Origin: Marinitoga sp. 38H-ov
GTDB taxonomy: Bacteria > Thermotogota > Thermotogae > Petrotogales > Petrotogaceae
Reading direction: 5' to 3'
DNA: 63,313 nucleotides
NCBI RefSeq assembly: GCF_011057715.1
Contig: NZ_LNGH01000010.1
Coordinates: 1-63,313 of the forward strand
Shown: one piece after another, positions 35,271-44,504 of the stretch
Layout: every line of letters begins with the position of its first letter
Numbering within the stretch: the stretch's first letter is position 1
The notes under the pieces: model-generated
What the model saw: the letters and a program-made list of their open reading frames with translations, nothing else
Told to the model about the DNA's origin: nothing
The model's database searches: none
Program-made: the position numbers and the translations under genes

Positions 35271-35876
35271 TTAAGAAATTATTTCTAATTTAGGAATATT
35301 GAGCAATAATGAAAATAATTTATTGAAAGCATGTTTTCTATGGCTAATTTTATTTTTTGCATCTTGTCCCAATTGACCAAAAGTTAGAGTTTCTCCTTCT
35401 GGAATAAAAATAGGATCATATCCAAAACCTTGTTTTCCTAGTATAGAATATGAAATATATCCTTTTATCTCACCTTCAACAGAAAATAATGTGTTATTTT
35501 TAGGATTATAGTAGGTTGCAGAACAAACAAACCTTGCAGATCTTTTTTCATAAGGTACATTTTCTAATTTCTTTAGAATATATTTCATTTTCTCTATATA
35601 GGTTTTATTTTCCATAAATCTGGCAGAATAAACACCCGGGAAACCATTTAAAATGTCAATCTCTAAACCAGAATCATCAGCAATTACAGGTGCTCTTAAA
35701 ACTCGTCCTGTTTCTATAGCTTTTTTTATTGAATTTTCAATAAATGTTTTCCCATCTTCGTTAACTTCAAAATTTTTAAGTATTTCAAACATACCTTTTA
35801 TTTGAAAGCCTTTTGGTTTTATTTCATTAATTTCTTCTAATTTATGTTTATTATTAGTAGCAAGATAAATAATCAT
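35271..35876 (-). CDS. rdgB: XTP/dITP diphosphatase (RdgB/HAM1)
   Basis: A 201-residue housecleaning enzyme that hydrolyses ITP and XTP to monophosphates. Motifs: IYLATNNKHKLEEINEI at the N-terminus, then VIADDSGLEIDILNGFPGVYSARF, the later GKQGFGYDPIFIPEG and SHRKHAFNKL at the end. Its ATG overlaps the rpe stop (ATGA), so the two are translationally coupled. It is the last gene of the rlmN-PASTA-rsgA-rpe-rdgB series. Confidence 0.95.
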   Translation of the reverse strand: MIIYLATNNKHKLEEINEIKPKGFQIKGMFEILKNFEVNEDGKTFIENSIKKAIETGRVLRAPVIADDSGLEIDILNGFPGVYSARFMENKTYIEKMKYILKKLENVPYEKRSARFVCSATYYNPKNNTLFSVEGEIKGYISYSILGKQGFGYDPIFIPEGETLTFGQLGQDAKNKISHRKHAFNKLFSLLLNIPKLEIIS

Positions 35877-36526
35877 TTTACAACCTCTTTCAATTTTTTT
35901 GCCGCATTAGATGGATTTTCCTGATGAAATATACCAGCACCTACAACAAATTCTCTAGCTCCAGACATATATAATTCTTTAATGTTTTTTAATCCGACTC
36001 CGCCATCAACTTCTATAACAACATTTAAATTTCTATCATCAATTATTTTTTTCAATTTCATTATTTTATTCAATATTTCAGGAATAAACTTTTGGCCTGT
36101 AAATCCAGGATTTACACTCATAATTAATACTCTATCAACAAAAGGAAGGATTTCTTCCAATAAAAAAACAGGAGTATGTGGATTTAAAGAAATTCCAGCG
36201 TCACAGCCTAATTCTTTAATTTTATTTATAGTTCTATGAAGATGGGTAACAGCTTCATAATGTACAGTAATACCATTTACTCCCATCCTAGCATAATCTT
36301 CCAAATATCTATCTGGATCAACAATCATTAAATGGGCGTCTAAGTATTTGTTAGTAATTTTTCTAACAGATTCTATTATAGGAGTGCCAAAGGAAATATT
36401 AGGAACAAAAAGGCCATCCATAATATCAAGATGTATGCCATCAATATTATTTTCTACATTTTTAATATCATTTCCTAAATTTGAAAAGTCTGCAGCTAAT
36501 ATAGAAGGGTAAATTTTCATTTCCAT
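35873..36526 (-). CDS. rpe: Ribulose-phosphate 3-epimerase
   Basis: A 217-residue TIM barrel: IYPSILAADFSNLG, then GIHLDIMDGLFVPNISFGTP (metal His/Asp), DAHLMIVDP, MSVNPGFTGQKF and EVDGGVGLKNI. It interconverts ribulose-5-phosphate and xylulose-5-phosphate, feeding transketolase. The start is the ATG at 36526, 5 nt after AGGAGG; it overlaps the rsgA stop. Confidence 0.96.
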   Translation of the reverse strand: MEMKIYPSILAADFSNLGNDIKNVENNIDGIHLDIMDGLFVPNISFGTPIIESVRKITNKYLDAHLMIVDPDRYLEDYARMGVNGITVHYEAVTHLHRTINKIKELGCDAGISLNPHTPVFLLEEILPFVDRVLIMSVNPGFTGQKFIPEILNKIMKLKKIIDDRNLNVVIEVDGGVGLKNIKELYMSGAREFVVGAGIFHQENPSNAAKKLKEVVK

Positions 36527-37410
36527 TTTTTCCTCCTTAATATTTTATTATATTCTTCCACTTCGTTGTATATTTTTAAATAATTGTTATATCTTGATAA
36601 TGAAATTTCATTATTATCTAAGGCTTCTTTAACTGCACAATGAGGTTCATTTATATGAACACAATCATTAAAGCCACAATACATAGAATGTTCTGTAAAT
36701 TCTATAAAAAAGTCCTGTAATTGTTCAGGTTCAAAATTGTATACATCAAAAGCTGCAAATCCTGGTGTATCAGCAACAAATCCGCCAAAATCAAATTTTA
36801 ATAATTCGGTATAAGTAGTTGTATGTTTGCCTCTTTGTAATCTCTCTGATATTTCACCAACTCTTAATTTAAGGCCAGGATTAATTGCATTTAACAATGA
36901 AGATTTTCCAACTCCAGACATTCCAGCAAATGTGGAAATTTTATTTTTTAAATATGGTTTAATTTCTTCTATGCCAATATTATTTTTAGCACTTGCTAAA
37001 ATTACTGGATATAAAGGAGAGTATATTTTTAAAAATTCATCAATTTCACTTTTTTCAAGTAAATCAACTTTATTTAATACTATTATACAATCTAAATTGT
37101 TTTTTTCTACTTGGACTAAAAATTTATCTATTATTAAATAATCAACTTTTGGACTTTTTAAACAAGTTACTAATATTGTCTGATCAACATTTGCGATTTT
37201 AGGTCTATATAATAAATTTTTTCTAGGTAATATATTTTCAATTTTTGCTGAATCTCTTTCAATTGTATATTCTACATAATCTCCCACAACAGGAGTAGTT
37301 TTTTGTAATTTAAATTTACCTCTTAAAAAAGCTGTAAGTTTTTTATTTGTTTCTAAATCAATTAATTCTAAAGTATTAGAATGAAAACGAGTCACTAATC
37401 CTGTATTCAC
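36517..37410 (-). CDS. rsgA: Small ribosomal subunit biogenesis GTPase RsgA
   Basis: A 297-residue circularly permuted GTPase: OB-fold (about 1-65), then the permuted motif order G4 (VLNKVDLL), G1 (GMSGVGKSSLLNAI), G3 (ADTPGF), and a C-terminal zinc knuckle with Cys-x5-Cys-x-His-x5-Cys type spacing (MYCGFNDCVHINEPHC). It checks 30S maturation. GTG start behind GGAGGTGAATAA; overlaps the PASTA gene's stop. Confidence 0.95.
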   Translation of the reverse strand: MNTGLVTRFHSNTLELIDLETNKKLTAFLRGKFKLQKTTPVVGDYVEYTIERDSAKIENILPRKNLLYRPKIANVDQTILVTCLKSPKVDYLIIDKFLVQVEKNNLDCIIVLNKVDLLEKSEIDEFLKIYSPLYPVILASAKNNIGIEEIKPYLKNKISTFAGMSGVGKSSLLNAINPGLKLRVGEISERLQRGKHTTTYTELLKFDFGGFVADTPGFAAFDVYNFEPEQLQDFFIEFTEHSMYCGFNDCVHINEPHCAVKEALDNNEISLSRYNNYLKIYNEVEEYNKILRRKKWK

Positions 37411-37982
37411 TTATTCACCTCCGAAGAAGAAACTTTTAGTAATATTGTATCTCCTTCATTAATAGGGGTATTGGGTTGTGGTTCCATATCTATTATTGTT
37501 TCAATTTCTTCATTTGGGAAATATATTTTAATAATTTTATATTTTAAATTATATGATGTAAGAAATTGTTCAGCAATTTCTAAAGGTACACCTATTAAAT
37601 CAGGAACAGTTAGTTGATCTATTTTTCCAAGTTGTATAAAAACATGTCTTCCTTTTTTTACTCTTTCTCCTACATTAGGGTCTGTATATAAAACTTTATC
37701 TCCAATGCCTTTGGTTAAAGGTATTAAACCAATCTCTTTTAAAGATTTTATAGCAGTATCTTTATCTTCTCCTTTTATATCGGGTATAGTTACATATGAA
37801 GAACTATTTACGAAAATAAAAATAAACAGAAGTAAAATTAGACCTCCTGTAATTGCGCCTATTATAAATAATATAATATTATATAATATACTACCTAGTA
37901 AATTAAATTTACTAGGATTATCATTATTATTTATTTTTGTTGAATGAAAAATTTTAAAATAATGCTTCTTTATTTTTTTCAT
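37407..37982 (-). CDS. Membrane-anchored PASTA-domain protein without kinase
   Basis: The 191-residue protein has a short Lys-rich cytoplasmic N-terminus, one transmembrane segment (about 36-60, LYNIILFIIGAITGGLILLL), and two extracytoplasmic PASTA domains: YVTIPDIKGEDKDTAIKSL and LTVPDLIGVPLEIAEQFL are their starts. PASTA domains bind muropeptides or peptidoglycan precursors and usually end PrkC-type Ser/Thr kinases. The neighbours rlmN upstream and rsgA-rpe downstream match the Firmicutes prkC locus, but no kinase or phosphatase is present here. The start ATG 37982 lies near GGGTG within the rlmN end. Confidence 0.82.
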   Translation of the reverse strand: MKKIKKHYFKIFHSTKINNNDNPSKFNLLGSILYNIILFIIGAITGGLILLLFIFIFVNSSSYVTIPDIKGEDKDTAIKSLKEIGLIPLTKGIGDKVLYTDPNVGERVKKGRHVFIQLGKIDQLTVPDLIGVPLEIAEQFLTSYNLKYKIIKIYFPNEEIETIIDMEPQPNTPINEGDTILLKVSSSEVNK

Positions 37983-39013
37983 TTTACACCCTTTTTCCTC
38001 ATTTTTAATTGTCCACAAGCAGCATCAATATCTGTTCCTTTTTCAATTCTTAATGTAGCTTCAATATTATTTTCCTTTAATTTATTTAAAAAACTATTTA
38101 GGAATTTTTTTGATGGTCTTTCATAATTTGCTGGATTTGGGTTTACGGGAATGATATTAACCATTACTTTCAATCCTTTTAATAAATCAGCTAATTCTTG
38201 TGCGTGTTTTTCTTCATCATTTAGTCCTTTTATAGCAATATATTCTATAGTTACTCTATTTTTAGTTTTTTCTTGATATATTTTGCATGATTGAACAACC
38301 TCTTCTATAGGATATTTTGCATTAATAGGCATTATTTGATCTCTAATATAATTATTTGGGGCATGTAAAGATACAGATAGTCTAATATCTAATTCAAAAT
38401 CAGCTAATTCTTCAATTTTATCAGCAATACCCGAAGTTGAAATGGTTATTCTTCGAGCACCAAGATTTTTCATTTTTTTATTATTCCAATTTCTAATAGC
38501 TTTTAAAACATTGTCGTAATTTAATAATGGTTCTCCCATTCCCATTAAAACAATGTTATTTATATTAACGTCTTTAAGTTTTTCTATAGCCAATACTTGA
38601 GCAACTATTTCTCCTGGTGTTAAATTTCTTTCAAATCCACTAGCTCCAGTTGAACAGAATTTGCATTTTAATGGACATCCAACTTGTGAAGAAATACATG
38701 CTGAAATTCTATTTGGATAAAACAATAACACAGATTCAATGGTTCTCCCATCTTCTAATTTCCATAGGAATTTTGTTGTTCCATCTATTTTTGATTCTTG
38801 AATATCAATAGGCTCTGGAATGCTAATATAAAAATATTCATCTAAAAATTCTCTTTCGTTTTTTGATATATTTGTCATTTCAAAAAAATCAAATATATGC
38901 TTTTTAAATATCCAGTCAAGCACCTGATCTACTCTAAACTTTTTTAAATTTAAATTTGTAAATTCTTTTACTAACTCATCATAACTAAAATCTAAGATAT
39001 TTTTTTTAATCAT
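37979..39013 (-). CDS. rlmN: Dual-specificity rRNA/tRNA adenine-C2 methyltransferase RlmN
   Basis: A 344-residue radical SAM enzyme methylating A2503 of 23S rRNA and A37 of some tRNAs. The cluster motif is SQVGCPLKCKFCSTGASGF (CxxxCxxC), followed by IVLMGMGEPLLNYDNV and SLHAPNNYIRDQIMPIN. The C-terminal catalytic Cys is in the GTDIDAACGQL stretch. GGAGGG precedes the ATG. It is the first gene of the coupled rlmN-PASTA-rsgA-rpe-rdgB run. Confidence 0.95.
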   Translation of the reverse strand: MIKKNILDFSYDELVKEFTNLNLKKFRVDQVLDWIFKKHIFDFFEMTNISKNEREFLDEYFYISIPEPIDIQESKIDGTTKFLWKLEDGRTIESVLLFYPNRISACISSQVGCPLKCKFCSTGASGFERNLTPGEIVAQVLAIEKLKDVNINNIVLMGMGEPLLNYDNVLKAIRNWNNKKMKNLGARRITISTSGIADKIEELADFELDIRLSVSLHAPNNYIRDQIMPINAKYPIEEVVQSCKIYQEKTKNRVTIEYIAIKGLNDEEKHAQELADLLKGLKVMVNIIPVNPNPANYERPSKKFLNSFLNKLKENNIEATLRIEKGTDIDAACGQLKMRKKGVK

Positions 39014-39025
39014 ATCAATGCCCTC

Positions 39026-39832
39026 CTAAAATACGCAACATTCATAACTCCAAGTTATATTAAAATTCATTTTTTTTGCTAATTCAATAGTATTTTGAAC
39101 AGGTTGAACTATTTTATCAGCAATATATAATAAATTTTCTTGTAGCTCTTTTCTATACTTTCCTTTTGGGTGCATACATCCTAAAGTTAATTTTATATTT
39201 TCAATTTTCTCTTTTGCATATTCAAATATTTCTACAACTTCTTCTATTTTTGGGGGATTTTCATTTTCAAATGCCGAACCTTTTGTAGGAATAAAAACTA
39301 AAAATATTATTTCATCTATATCATATTTTTTTAACCTATTAATGGCATCTTTTTCATGAGTTAATTTTCCTCCATTAAGTCCTATTGTAATATGTGGTTT
39401 TACTTTAAAATCTAATTTAATTAAATTGTCAAAAGTGCTCCACATATTCTCGAATTTATCTATACCATATACATTGATCATAGTCTCTTTATTTCCAACT
39501 AAATCGAAAGAAATAGCATCGCTTATAGCTTTTATTTTCTCAAGCTCATTATAATTCATAAATCCAGTATGCAAATTATACTTAAAATTATATTTATTCT
39601 TATATTCTTGTAATATTTCAACAAAATTATATACGGGTACTTTTATTTCATCATTCATACCGCCACTAAGTAATATAGAACTCATATTTGAAATCTTGTC
39701 AATATCTTTTATAGTTATCATATTGTTTAAATAATGTTTATTACAATGTTTGCAATTTAAATAACAATAGTTTCCGGTTAAAGATAATGATTTAGTATTT
39801 TCCATTTTAACAAAATGAATGCTATTTTTCAT
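39026..39832 (-). CDS. Radical SAM protein, biotin-synthase-related (possibly LipS2-like)
   Basis: The 268-residue protein has an early cluster motif CYLNCKHC (CxxxCxxC) in the context SLTGNYCYLNCKHCNKHYL, a GG-type SAM site near SSILLSGGMNDE, and a C-terminal WSYECCVF with two adjacent Cys. This arrangement recalls the uncharacterised biotin-synthase homologue group (COG1856), which includes archaeal LipS2, half of a two-protein lipoyl synthase; that assignment is tentative. It overlaps the rnc end by 11 nt and lies before rlmN. A lipoate ligase family gene lies at 23877, not adjacent. Confidence 0.65.
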   Translation of the reverse strand: MKNSIHFVKMENTKSLSLTGNYCYLNCKHCNKHYLNNMITIKDIDKISNMSSILLSGGMNDEIKVPVYNFVEILQEYKNKYNFKYNLHTGFMNYNELEKIKAISDAISFDLVGNKETMINVYGIDKFENMWSTFDNLIKLDFKVKPHITIGLNGGKLTHEKDAINRLKKYDIDEIIFLVFIPTKGSAFENENPPKIEEVVEIFEYAKEKIENIKLTLGCMHPKGKYRKELQENLLYIADKIVQPVQNTIELAKKMNFNITWSYECCVF

Positions 39833-40544
39833 TTATATCACCACTAAATTTTTCGCAGGCTTCTCTTGCAGCGAGTTGTTCTGCTACTTTTTTTGATTTT
39901 CCAATGCCTCTACCATATTTTTTTCCATTAATAATAACATCAATTACAAATGTTCTATTATGCGGAGGTCCATCTTGCCTAATAAGTTTGTATTCAGGTC
40001 TAATTTTTAGATCTTTTTGAGTCAATTCTTGTAATCTAGTTTTATAGTCTAAAAAAAGTTTTCCTTTTATAGATAAATCTATATATTCATTTAAATGCTT
40101 TAAAGCAAACTCTTTAGCTTTTTCAAAGCCTAAAGATAAATAAATTGCGCCTAAAATTGCTTCAAAAAGATCAGATATAATTGAATGTTTTTCTCTACCA
40201 CCATAACGTTCTTCGTTTTTGCTTAAAAGTATATAATCTCCAAGTCCAAGTTTTTTTGCAGCATCAAATAAAATTAATTCACTTCCAACAGTAGCTCTAA
40301 CTCGTGCCATATCTCCTTCGTCGAGATTATAGTTTTTGTATAAATGTTCTGCAATAATTAAATTTAAAACAGAATCCCCTAAAAATTCTAATCGCTCATT
40401 AGATTTTATTTTCCTACCTTTTGAATTGTAATCGTTTGAATAAGATGAATGACAAAGAGCCTCGAAAAGAAGCTCTTCGTCAATATTTTCAATACCTATT
40501 ATCTTTTTTATTTTGTTAATGTTATATTTTTCAAAATCATTCAT
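39822..40544 (-). CDS. rnc: Ribonuclease III
   Basis: A 240-residue double-strand RNA endonuclease: catalytic domain with NERLEFLGDSVLNLI and the later ISDLFEAILGAIYLS acidic residues, followed by a dsRNA-binding domain (about 155-232, YKTRLQELTQKDL to VAEQLAAREACEKF). It processes rRNA precursors. GGAGAAAATAA precedes the ATG inside the tkt 3' end, so it is coupled to tkt. Confidence 0.96.
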   Translation of the reverse strand: MNDFEKYNINKIKKIIGIENIDEELLFEALCHSSYSNDYNSKGRKIKSNERLEFLGDSVLNLIIAEHLYKNYNLDEGDMARVRATVGSELILFDAAKKLGLGDYILLSKNEERYGGREKHSIISDLFEAILGAIYLSLGFEKAKEFALKHLNEYIDLSIKGKLFLDYKTRLQELTQKDLKIRPEYKLIRQDGPPHNRTFVIDVIINGKKYGRGIGKSKKVAEQLAAREACEKFSGDINEK

Positions 40545-42423
40545 TTATTTTCTCCTTAATAATTTTTAATAGAGAATCTTCATCTAATTTAAATATTTTA
40601 AATAATGATTCATTATTACCAGATGGCGAATAATTATCTACACCTAATGTTTCAATGCTTAATGGAGAAAGTTTGTTTTCAACTACAGATTTTGAAAATT
40701 CTACAAATAATCCATTATATTTATTATGGTCTTCATAAATAATGATATGTGAATCATTTATATATTCAGCAATTTTAGAACCATCAAATTCTAGTGGTGC
40801 AGAAACATTAATAACGGTAATATTTATACCTTCTTCTTTTAATTTATCGGCAACTTTTACAGCTTTATAAGCTACGCTACCATGAGTTAATATTGTAACT
40901 TTTTCTCCTTTTCTCAAAATATCCATTTTTCCGTATTCAAATACATAATTTTCTCCAAAGAAAGGATTTCCATTTTCATCTAAAATCACAGGTATTTTTG
41001 ATCTACCCATAGCTATTACTACATTTCCTAATGTAGAAGCTGCAAATCTTACAGCTTTATCAGTTTGATTTGGATCTGCAGGAATAATTAATTTAGTATC
41101 AAAGAAACTTCTTACTATACCAATATAATTAATTTCATGATGTGTTTTTCCATCTTCACCAATATCTATACCACAATGTGTAACGGCAGTTTTTAAATTA
41201 GTATGGTTAATATCATTTAATCTTTGTTGATTAAATGTTTCGTCTAAACCAAATACACCAAAATCAGCAAAGAAAGGAATAACTCCACATACTGACATTG
41301 CTCCGGCTATTGTAGCTGCATTATGTTCTTGAATACCAATTTGAATATATGTTTCAGGACTTACTTTTTCAAATTTTTCTAATTTTACTGAAGGTTTTAA
41401 ATCGCAATCTACAGCAACAATTTTTCCTTTATTTACTTTCGCTAAATCTGCTATTGCATTACCAAAAGCTCCTCTATTATCAATTTTATCTTCTTTTTTA
41501 TATACAATAGGAGTTCCAGGATCTGCGGTTATAACATTATCTTTAAATTCTAATTTTTTTCTTAATAATGGTAATTCTTTCCTCATTTCTTTATATTTTT
41601 CAATATCATTTTCTACACCCAATTCTTTTAAAGCCTTTTCAGCTTCAGCTTCGCTTAAAGGGGAACCATGATATTCATGTCTGTTTTCCATGAAAGATAC
41701 ACCTTTACCTATAATTGTTTTTGCGATAATTACTGTTGGACCTAATTTATAGCTCTTTGCTTCCTCAATTGCGTTAAATAATTGTTCAAAATTATGTCCA
41801 TCAACTTCTATTATATTCCAACCTGCAGATTCATATTCTTTAACTAAGTCTACATACAATACATCTCTAGCTCTTCCGGATATTTGAATATCATTATAAT
41901 CAATTAGAACAGTCAAATTATTTAAATTTTCTTTTTTTGCTGTTCTTCTGGCTTCAGCAATTTGACCTTTAGGTGCTTCACCATCGCTATGTAATACAAA
42001 TACATGATAATTTTTTCTTGTTATTTTTGAAGCTAAAGCCATACCAACACCAGCAGATAAACCTTGACCTAAATTACCTGTTGTCCATTCAACACCTGGT
42101 ATTCCTCTTGTGATATGTCCTTCAAAAATAGAACCTGAATTTCTAAATCCAGCAATAGCATCATCAATATTAAAAAAACCTAATCTTCCTAATGCGGAAT
42201 ACACTCCAGGTGAAGTGTGTCCATGACTGATAACTACTCTATCTCTATTTTGATCATATGGATTTTTTGGATCAATGTTAGCTATATTAAACACACTTAA
42301 ATACATATCAATAGAAGACATTGAACCTCCAGGATGACCGGATTTTGCAACAGTTGTCATTTTTATAATATCGCCTCTACATATGTTAGCTAAAGCTTTT
42401 AACTCACTTAAAGATTTTTTCAT
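40537..42423 (-). CDS. tkt: Transketolase
   Basis: A full-length 628-residue single-chain transketolase. ThDP-binding region: VISHGHTSPGVYSALGRLG, TGNLGQGLSAGVGMAL, then HSDGEAPKGQ and LIDYND. The pyrimidine-domain segment has QIGIQEHNAATIAGAM with the catalytic Glu. The usual GDGE is SDGE here, a mild deviation. It exchanges two-carbon units with Rpe and transaldolase products. GGAGG lies 7 nt before the ATG; it precedes rnc with an 8-nt overlap. Confidence 0.92.
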   Translation of the reverse strand: MKKSLSELKALANICRGDIIKMTTVAKSGHPGGSMSSIDMYLSVFNIANIDPKNPYDQNRDRVVISHGHTSPGVYSALGRLGFFNIDDAIAGFRNSGSIFEGHITRGIPGVEWTTGNLGQGLSAGVGMALASKITRKNYHVFVLHSDGEAPKGQIAEARRTAKKENLNNLTVLIDYNDIQISGRARDVLYVDLVKEYESAGWNIIEVDGHNFEQLFNAIEEAKSYKLGPTVIIAKTIIGKGVSFMENRHEYHGSPLSEAEAEKALKELGVENDIEKYKEMRKELPLLRKKLEFKDNVITADPGTPIVYKKEDKIDNRGAFGNAIADLAKVNKGKIVAVDCDLKPSVKLEKFEKVSPETYIQIGIQEHNAATIAGAMSVCGVIPFFADFGVFGLDETFNQQRLNDINHTNLKTAVTHCGIDIGEDGKTHHEINYIGIVRSFFDTKLIIPADPNQTDKAVRFAASTLGNVVIAMGRSKIPVILDENGNPFFGENYVFEYGKMDILRKGEKVTILTHGSVAYKAVKVADKLKEEGINITVINVSAPLEFDGSKIAEYINDSHIIIYEDHNKYNGLFVEFSKSVVENKLSPLSIETLGVDNYSPSGNNESLFKIFKLDEDSLLKIIKEKINE

Positions 42424-42439
42424 TTTATTCCTCCTTGTC

Positions 42440-42661
42440 TTATAATATTCTTTTTATTATAGCAATAATTATATTAAATATTATACTAATTAGTATAGTT
42501 GTTGTTAATGGAAAATAAAAAGTAAATCCATCCTTTTTAATTAATATATCTCCTGGTAATTGACCTATTTTAAAAGGAATTTTATTAGAAAAATAAAAAA
42601 TAATTCCAATAATAGTTAAAATAATTCCAATTGAAATAAATGATTTACCAATGAATTGCAT
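42440..42661 (-). CDS. DUF2905 family small membrane protein
   Basis: A 73-residue protein: N-terminal helix (FISIGIILTIIGIIFYFS), the polar motif KIPFKIGQLPGDILIKKDGFTF that defines DUF2905, and a second helix. Two membrane spans; no known function. The ATG at 42661 follows AGGTGATTGA, which also holds the stop of ricT. It lies between ricT and tkt. Confidence 0.85.
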   Translation of the reverse strand: MQFIGKSFISIGIILTIIGIIFYFSNKIPFKIGQLPGDILIKKDGFTFYFPLTTTILISIIFNIIIAIIKRIL

Positions 42662-42662
42662 T

Positions 42663-43496
42663 TCAATCACCTATAGGGCAATTTTTTTTAAAATAATCAA
42701 ATGGTAATTTAACTATTACAGGTTGATTATTTTCAATAATTTGTAGTGTAACTTGTTTTAAAAATACATTTACCGTAATAACCTTAGCAGGAACATTTTC
42801 GTATTCAATAGTACTACCTTCATTTGGAATACAATGTAATGATTTTTCATAAAATTCATTTTCATATGCTAAACAACACATTAATCTTCCACATCTTCCG
42901 GAAATTTTTGCTGTATTAATTAGCATTTGTTGTGTTTTTGCCATTTCCATTTTTATAGAGTCAAAATTTCTTAAAAATCTAGAGCAACAAGTTTGCTGTC
43001 CACATAATCCTAATGCGCCTATTAGTTTAACTTCATCTCTAATACCTATTTGTCTTAATTCTATTCTTGCTTTAAATTCTTTTGCTAGTTCTTTAACGAG
43101 ATCTCTAAAATCAACTCTCGTATCAGAACCAAAGAAAACTATTATTTTGGACCTATCAAAAACAACTCTAGAAGATAATATTCTCATAGGTAAATTAAGT
43201 TCTTTAGCTTTTTTTTCAGTTATATTTTTTGCTTTTTGAGCCAATTCTATATTTTCTTTATAAGTTATCATATCATCTTCATTTAATTTCCTTAAAATAG
43301 AAGTAACCTCATATCCTATTTCTTCGAAGGTCATTTCTTTTGGTCCAATTCGAACTTTTCCGACATCTAGCCCCATATCAGTATTTACTAAAACAAGATC
43401 ACCAATTTTTATATCTTCATCATTTCCTGCATAATATACTAATGGAGAAAGATTTGATATTTCAACTCCGTATACTAAAGCATTTAAATTTATCAT
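42663..43496 (-). CDS. ricT: PSP1-domain protein RicT (YaaT)
   Basis: The 277-residue protein has the cysteine-rich core of the YaaT/RicT family: GALGLCGQQTCCSRFL and SGRCGRLMCCLAYE, which bind iron-sulfur clusters in Bacillus. RicT, with RicA and RicF, stimulates RNase Y-dependent mRNA maturation there; no RicA or RicF is visible here. The gene is in the yaaR-holB-ricT order known from Bacillus. GGAGG lies before the ATG. Confidence 0.92.
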   Translation of the reverse strand: MINLNALVYGVEISNLSPLVYYAGNDEDIKIGDLVLVNTDMGLDVGKVRIGPKEMTFEEIGYEVTSILRKLNEDDMITYKENIELAQKAKNITEKKAKELNLPMRILSSRVVFDRSKIIVFFGSDTRVDFRDLVKELAKEFKARIELRQIGIRDEVKLIGALGLCGQQTCCSRFLRNFDSIKMEMAKTQQMLINTAKISGRCGRLMCCLAYENEFYEKSLHCIPNEGSTIEYENVPAKVITVNVFLKQVTLQIIENNQPVIVKLPFDYFKKNCPIGD

Positions 43497-43498
43497 AT

Positions 43499-44500
43499 TT
43501 ATTCCTCCTTATTTTTAAAAAAAGCAAGTATAAATCTAAAAAACATAGTTTGAATAGTAAGATCAAAATTAAAATTAGAAACTTTACTTTTATATATATT
43601 TTCGCACCATATTACATTTTCATTTATTTTTTTAAAATCCAATTCAAAATCAGATAATCCAAAAAAATAAACCATTTTTAGTGAGTAAAATTCTTTCCAA
43701 TGACTGGTTAAACCAAAAATATATGCATCATGGTATAGAGAAAGAAATAATTTAGAAAAAGTTTTTAATGTGTTTAATTTATCATTTATTTTATTTTTAT
43801 ACGATATTATTTTATCAATTATTTTTTGAATTTCTATTAAATCTAGTTTTTCAAAACGTTTTATTATTTCAAAAAATGATTCATATTTTAATATTCTTTC
43901 CTCAATAGTACCATTTTCTACCATTAAATATGTTATTAATTTTTCTATTTCTGCTGAAGAAAAATTTTTAATTTCTTCTAATATTTTTAAAGATCTATCG
44001 TGATTATATAAAATATAATCTGCACACTCTAAGTCAGTTTTTATAGAAAAAGACATATTTAAATACAAATCCGGATAATTATCTTTTATCTTTTCTATAA
44101 TTTTATTATTAGGAATTAAAATTTTATATAATCTACTTCTAATAGTAGATAATAAATTGTACCACCTAGAAGTTGTTGCTACAATAATTGAATATTGAGG
44201 TGGTTCTTCCAATAATTTTAGTATAGCATTTGAAGCTTGTTCAGTCATTTTGTCAATTTCATGTATAAATACTAATTTATAATCAGAAAAATTAGGTTTA
44301 TACATCAAAAATTCTTGTATATTTCTAATATCATCGATTTTTATATTTCCACCAGTTGGAGAAACTTCATAAATATCATTAATATTAATACTTTTTTTTA
44401 TTGTTTCTGCAGTATTGTATAATATAAATTTATCATGATTAACCAGGCATATAGAAGAACCTTTAAAATTATTTATTTTGTCTAAAATAATTTTAATCAC
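43499..44500 (-). CDS. holB: DNA polymerase III delta prime-like subunit
   Basis: About 333 residues. The clamp-loader fold is visible in IKIDDIRNIQEFLMYKPN, then KLVFIHEIDKMTEQASNAILKLLEEPP and TSRWYNLLSTIRSRLYKI (SRC-like motif as SRL). No Walker A (GxxxxGKT) is present, as in other delta-prime subunits that do not hydrolyse ATP, and no zinc-finger cysteines are seen. The start is uncertain: GTG 44500 lies 4 nt after the yaaR stop, with only a weak ribosome site; an upstream ATG at 44542 would overlap yaaR by 38 nt. Confidence 0.82.
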   Translation of the reverse strand: MIKIILDKINNFKGSSICLVNHDKFILYNTAETIKKSININDIYEVSPTGGNIKIDDIRNIQEFLMYKPNFSDYKLVFIHEIDKMTEQASNAILKLLEEPPQYSIIVATTSRWYNLLSTIRSRLYKILIPNNKIIEKIKDNYPDLYLNMSFSIKTDLECADYILYNHDRSLKILEEIKNFSSAEIEKLITYLMVENGTIEERILKYESFFEIIKRFEKLDLIEIQKIIDKIISYKNKINDKLNTLKTFSKLFLSLYHDAYIFGLTSHWKEFYSLKMVYFFGLSDFELDFKKINENVIWCENIYKSKVSNFNFDLTIQTMFFRFILAFFKNKEE

Positions 44501-44504
44501 CCCA

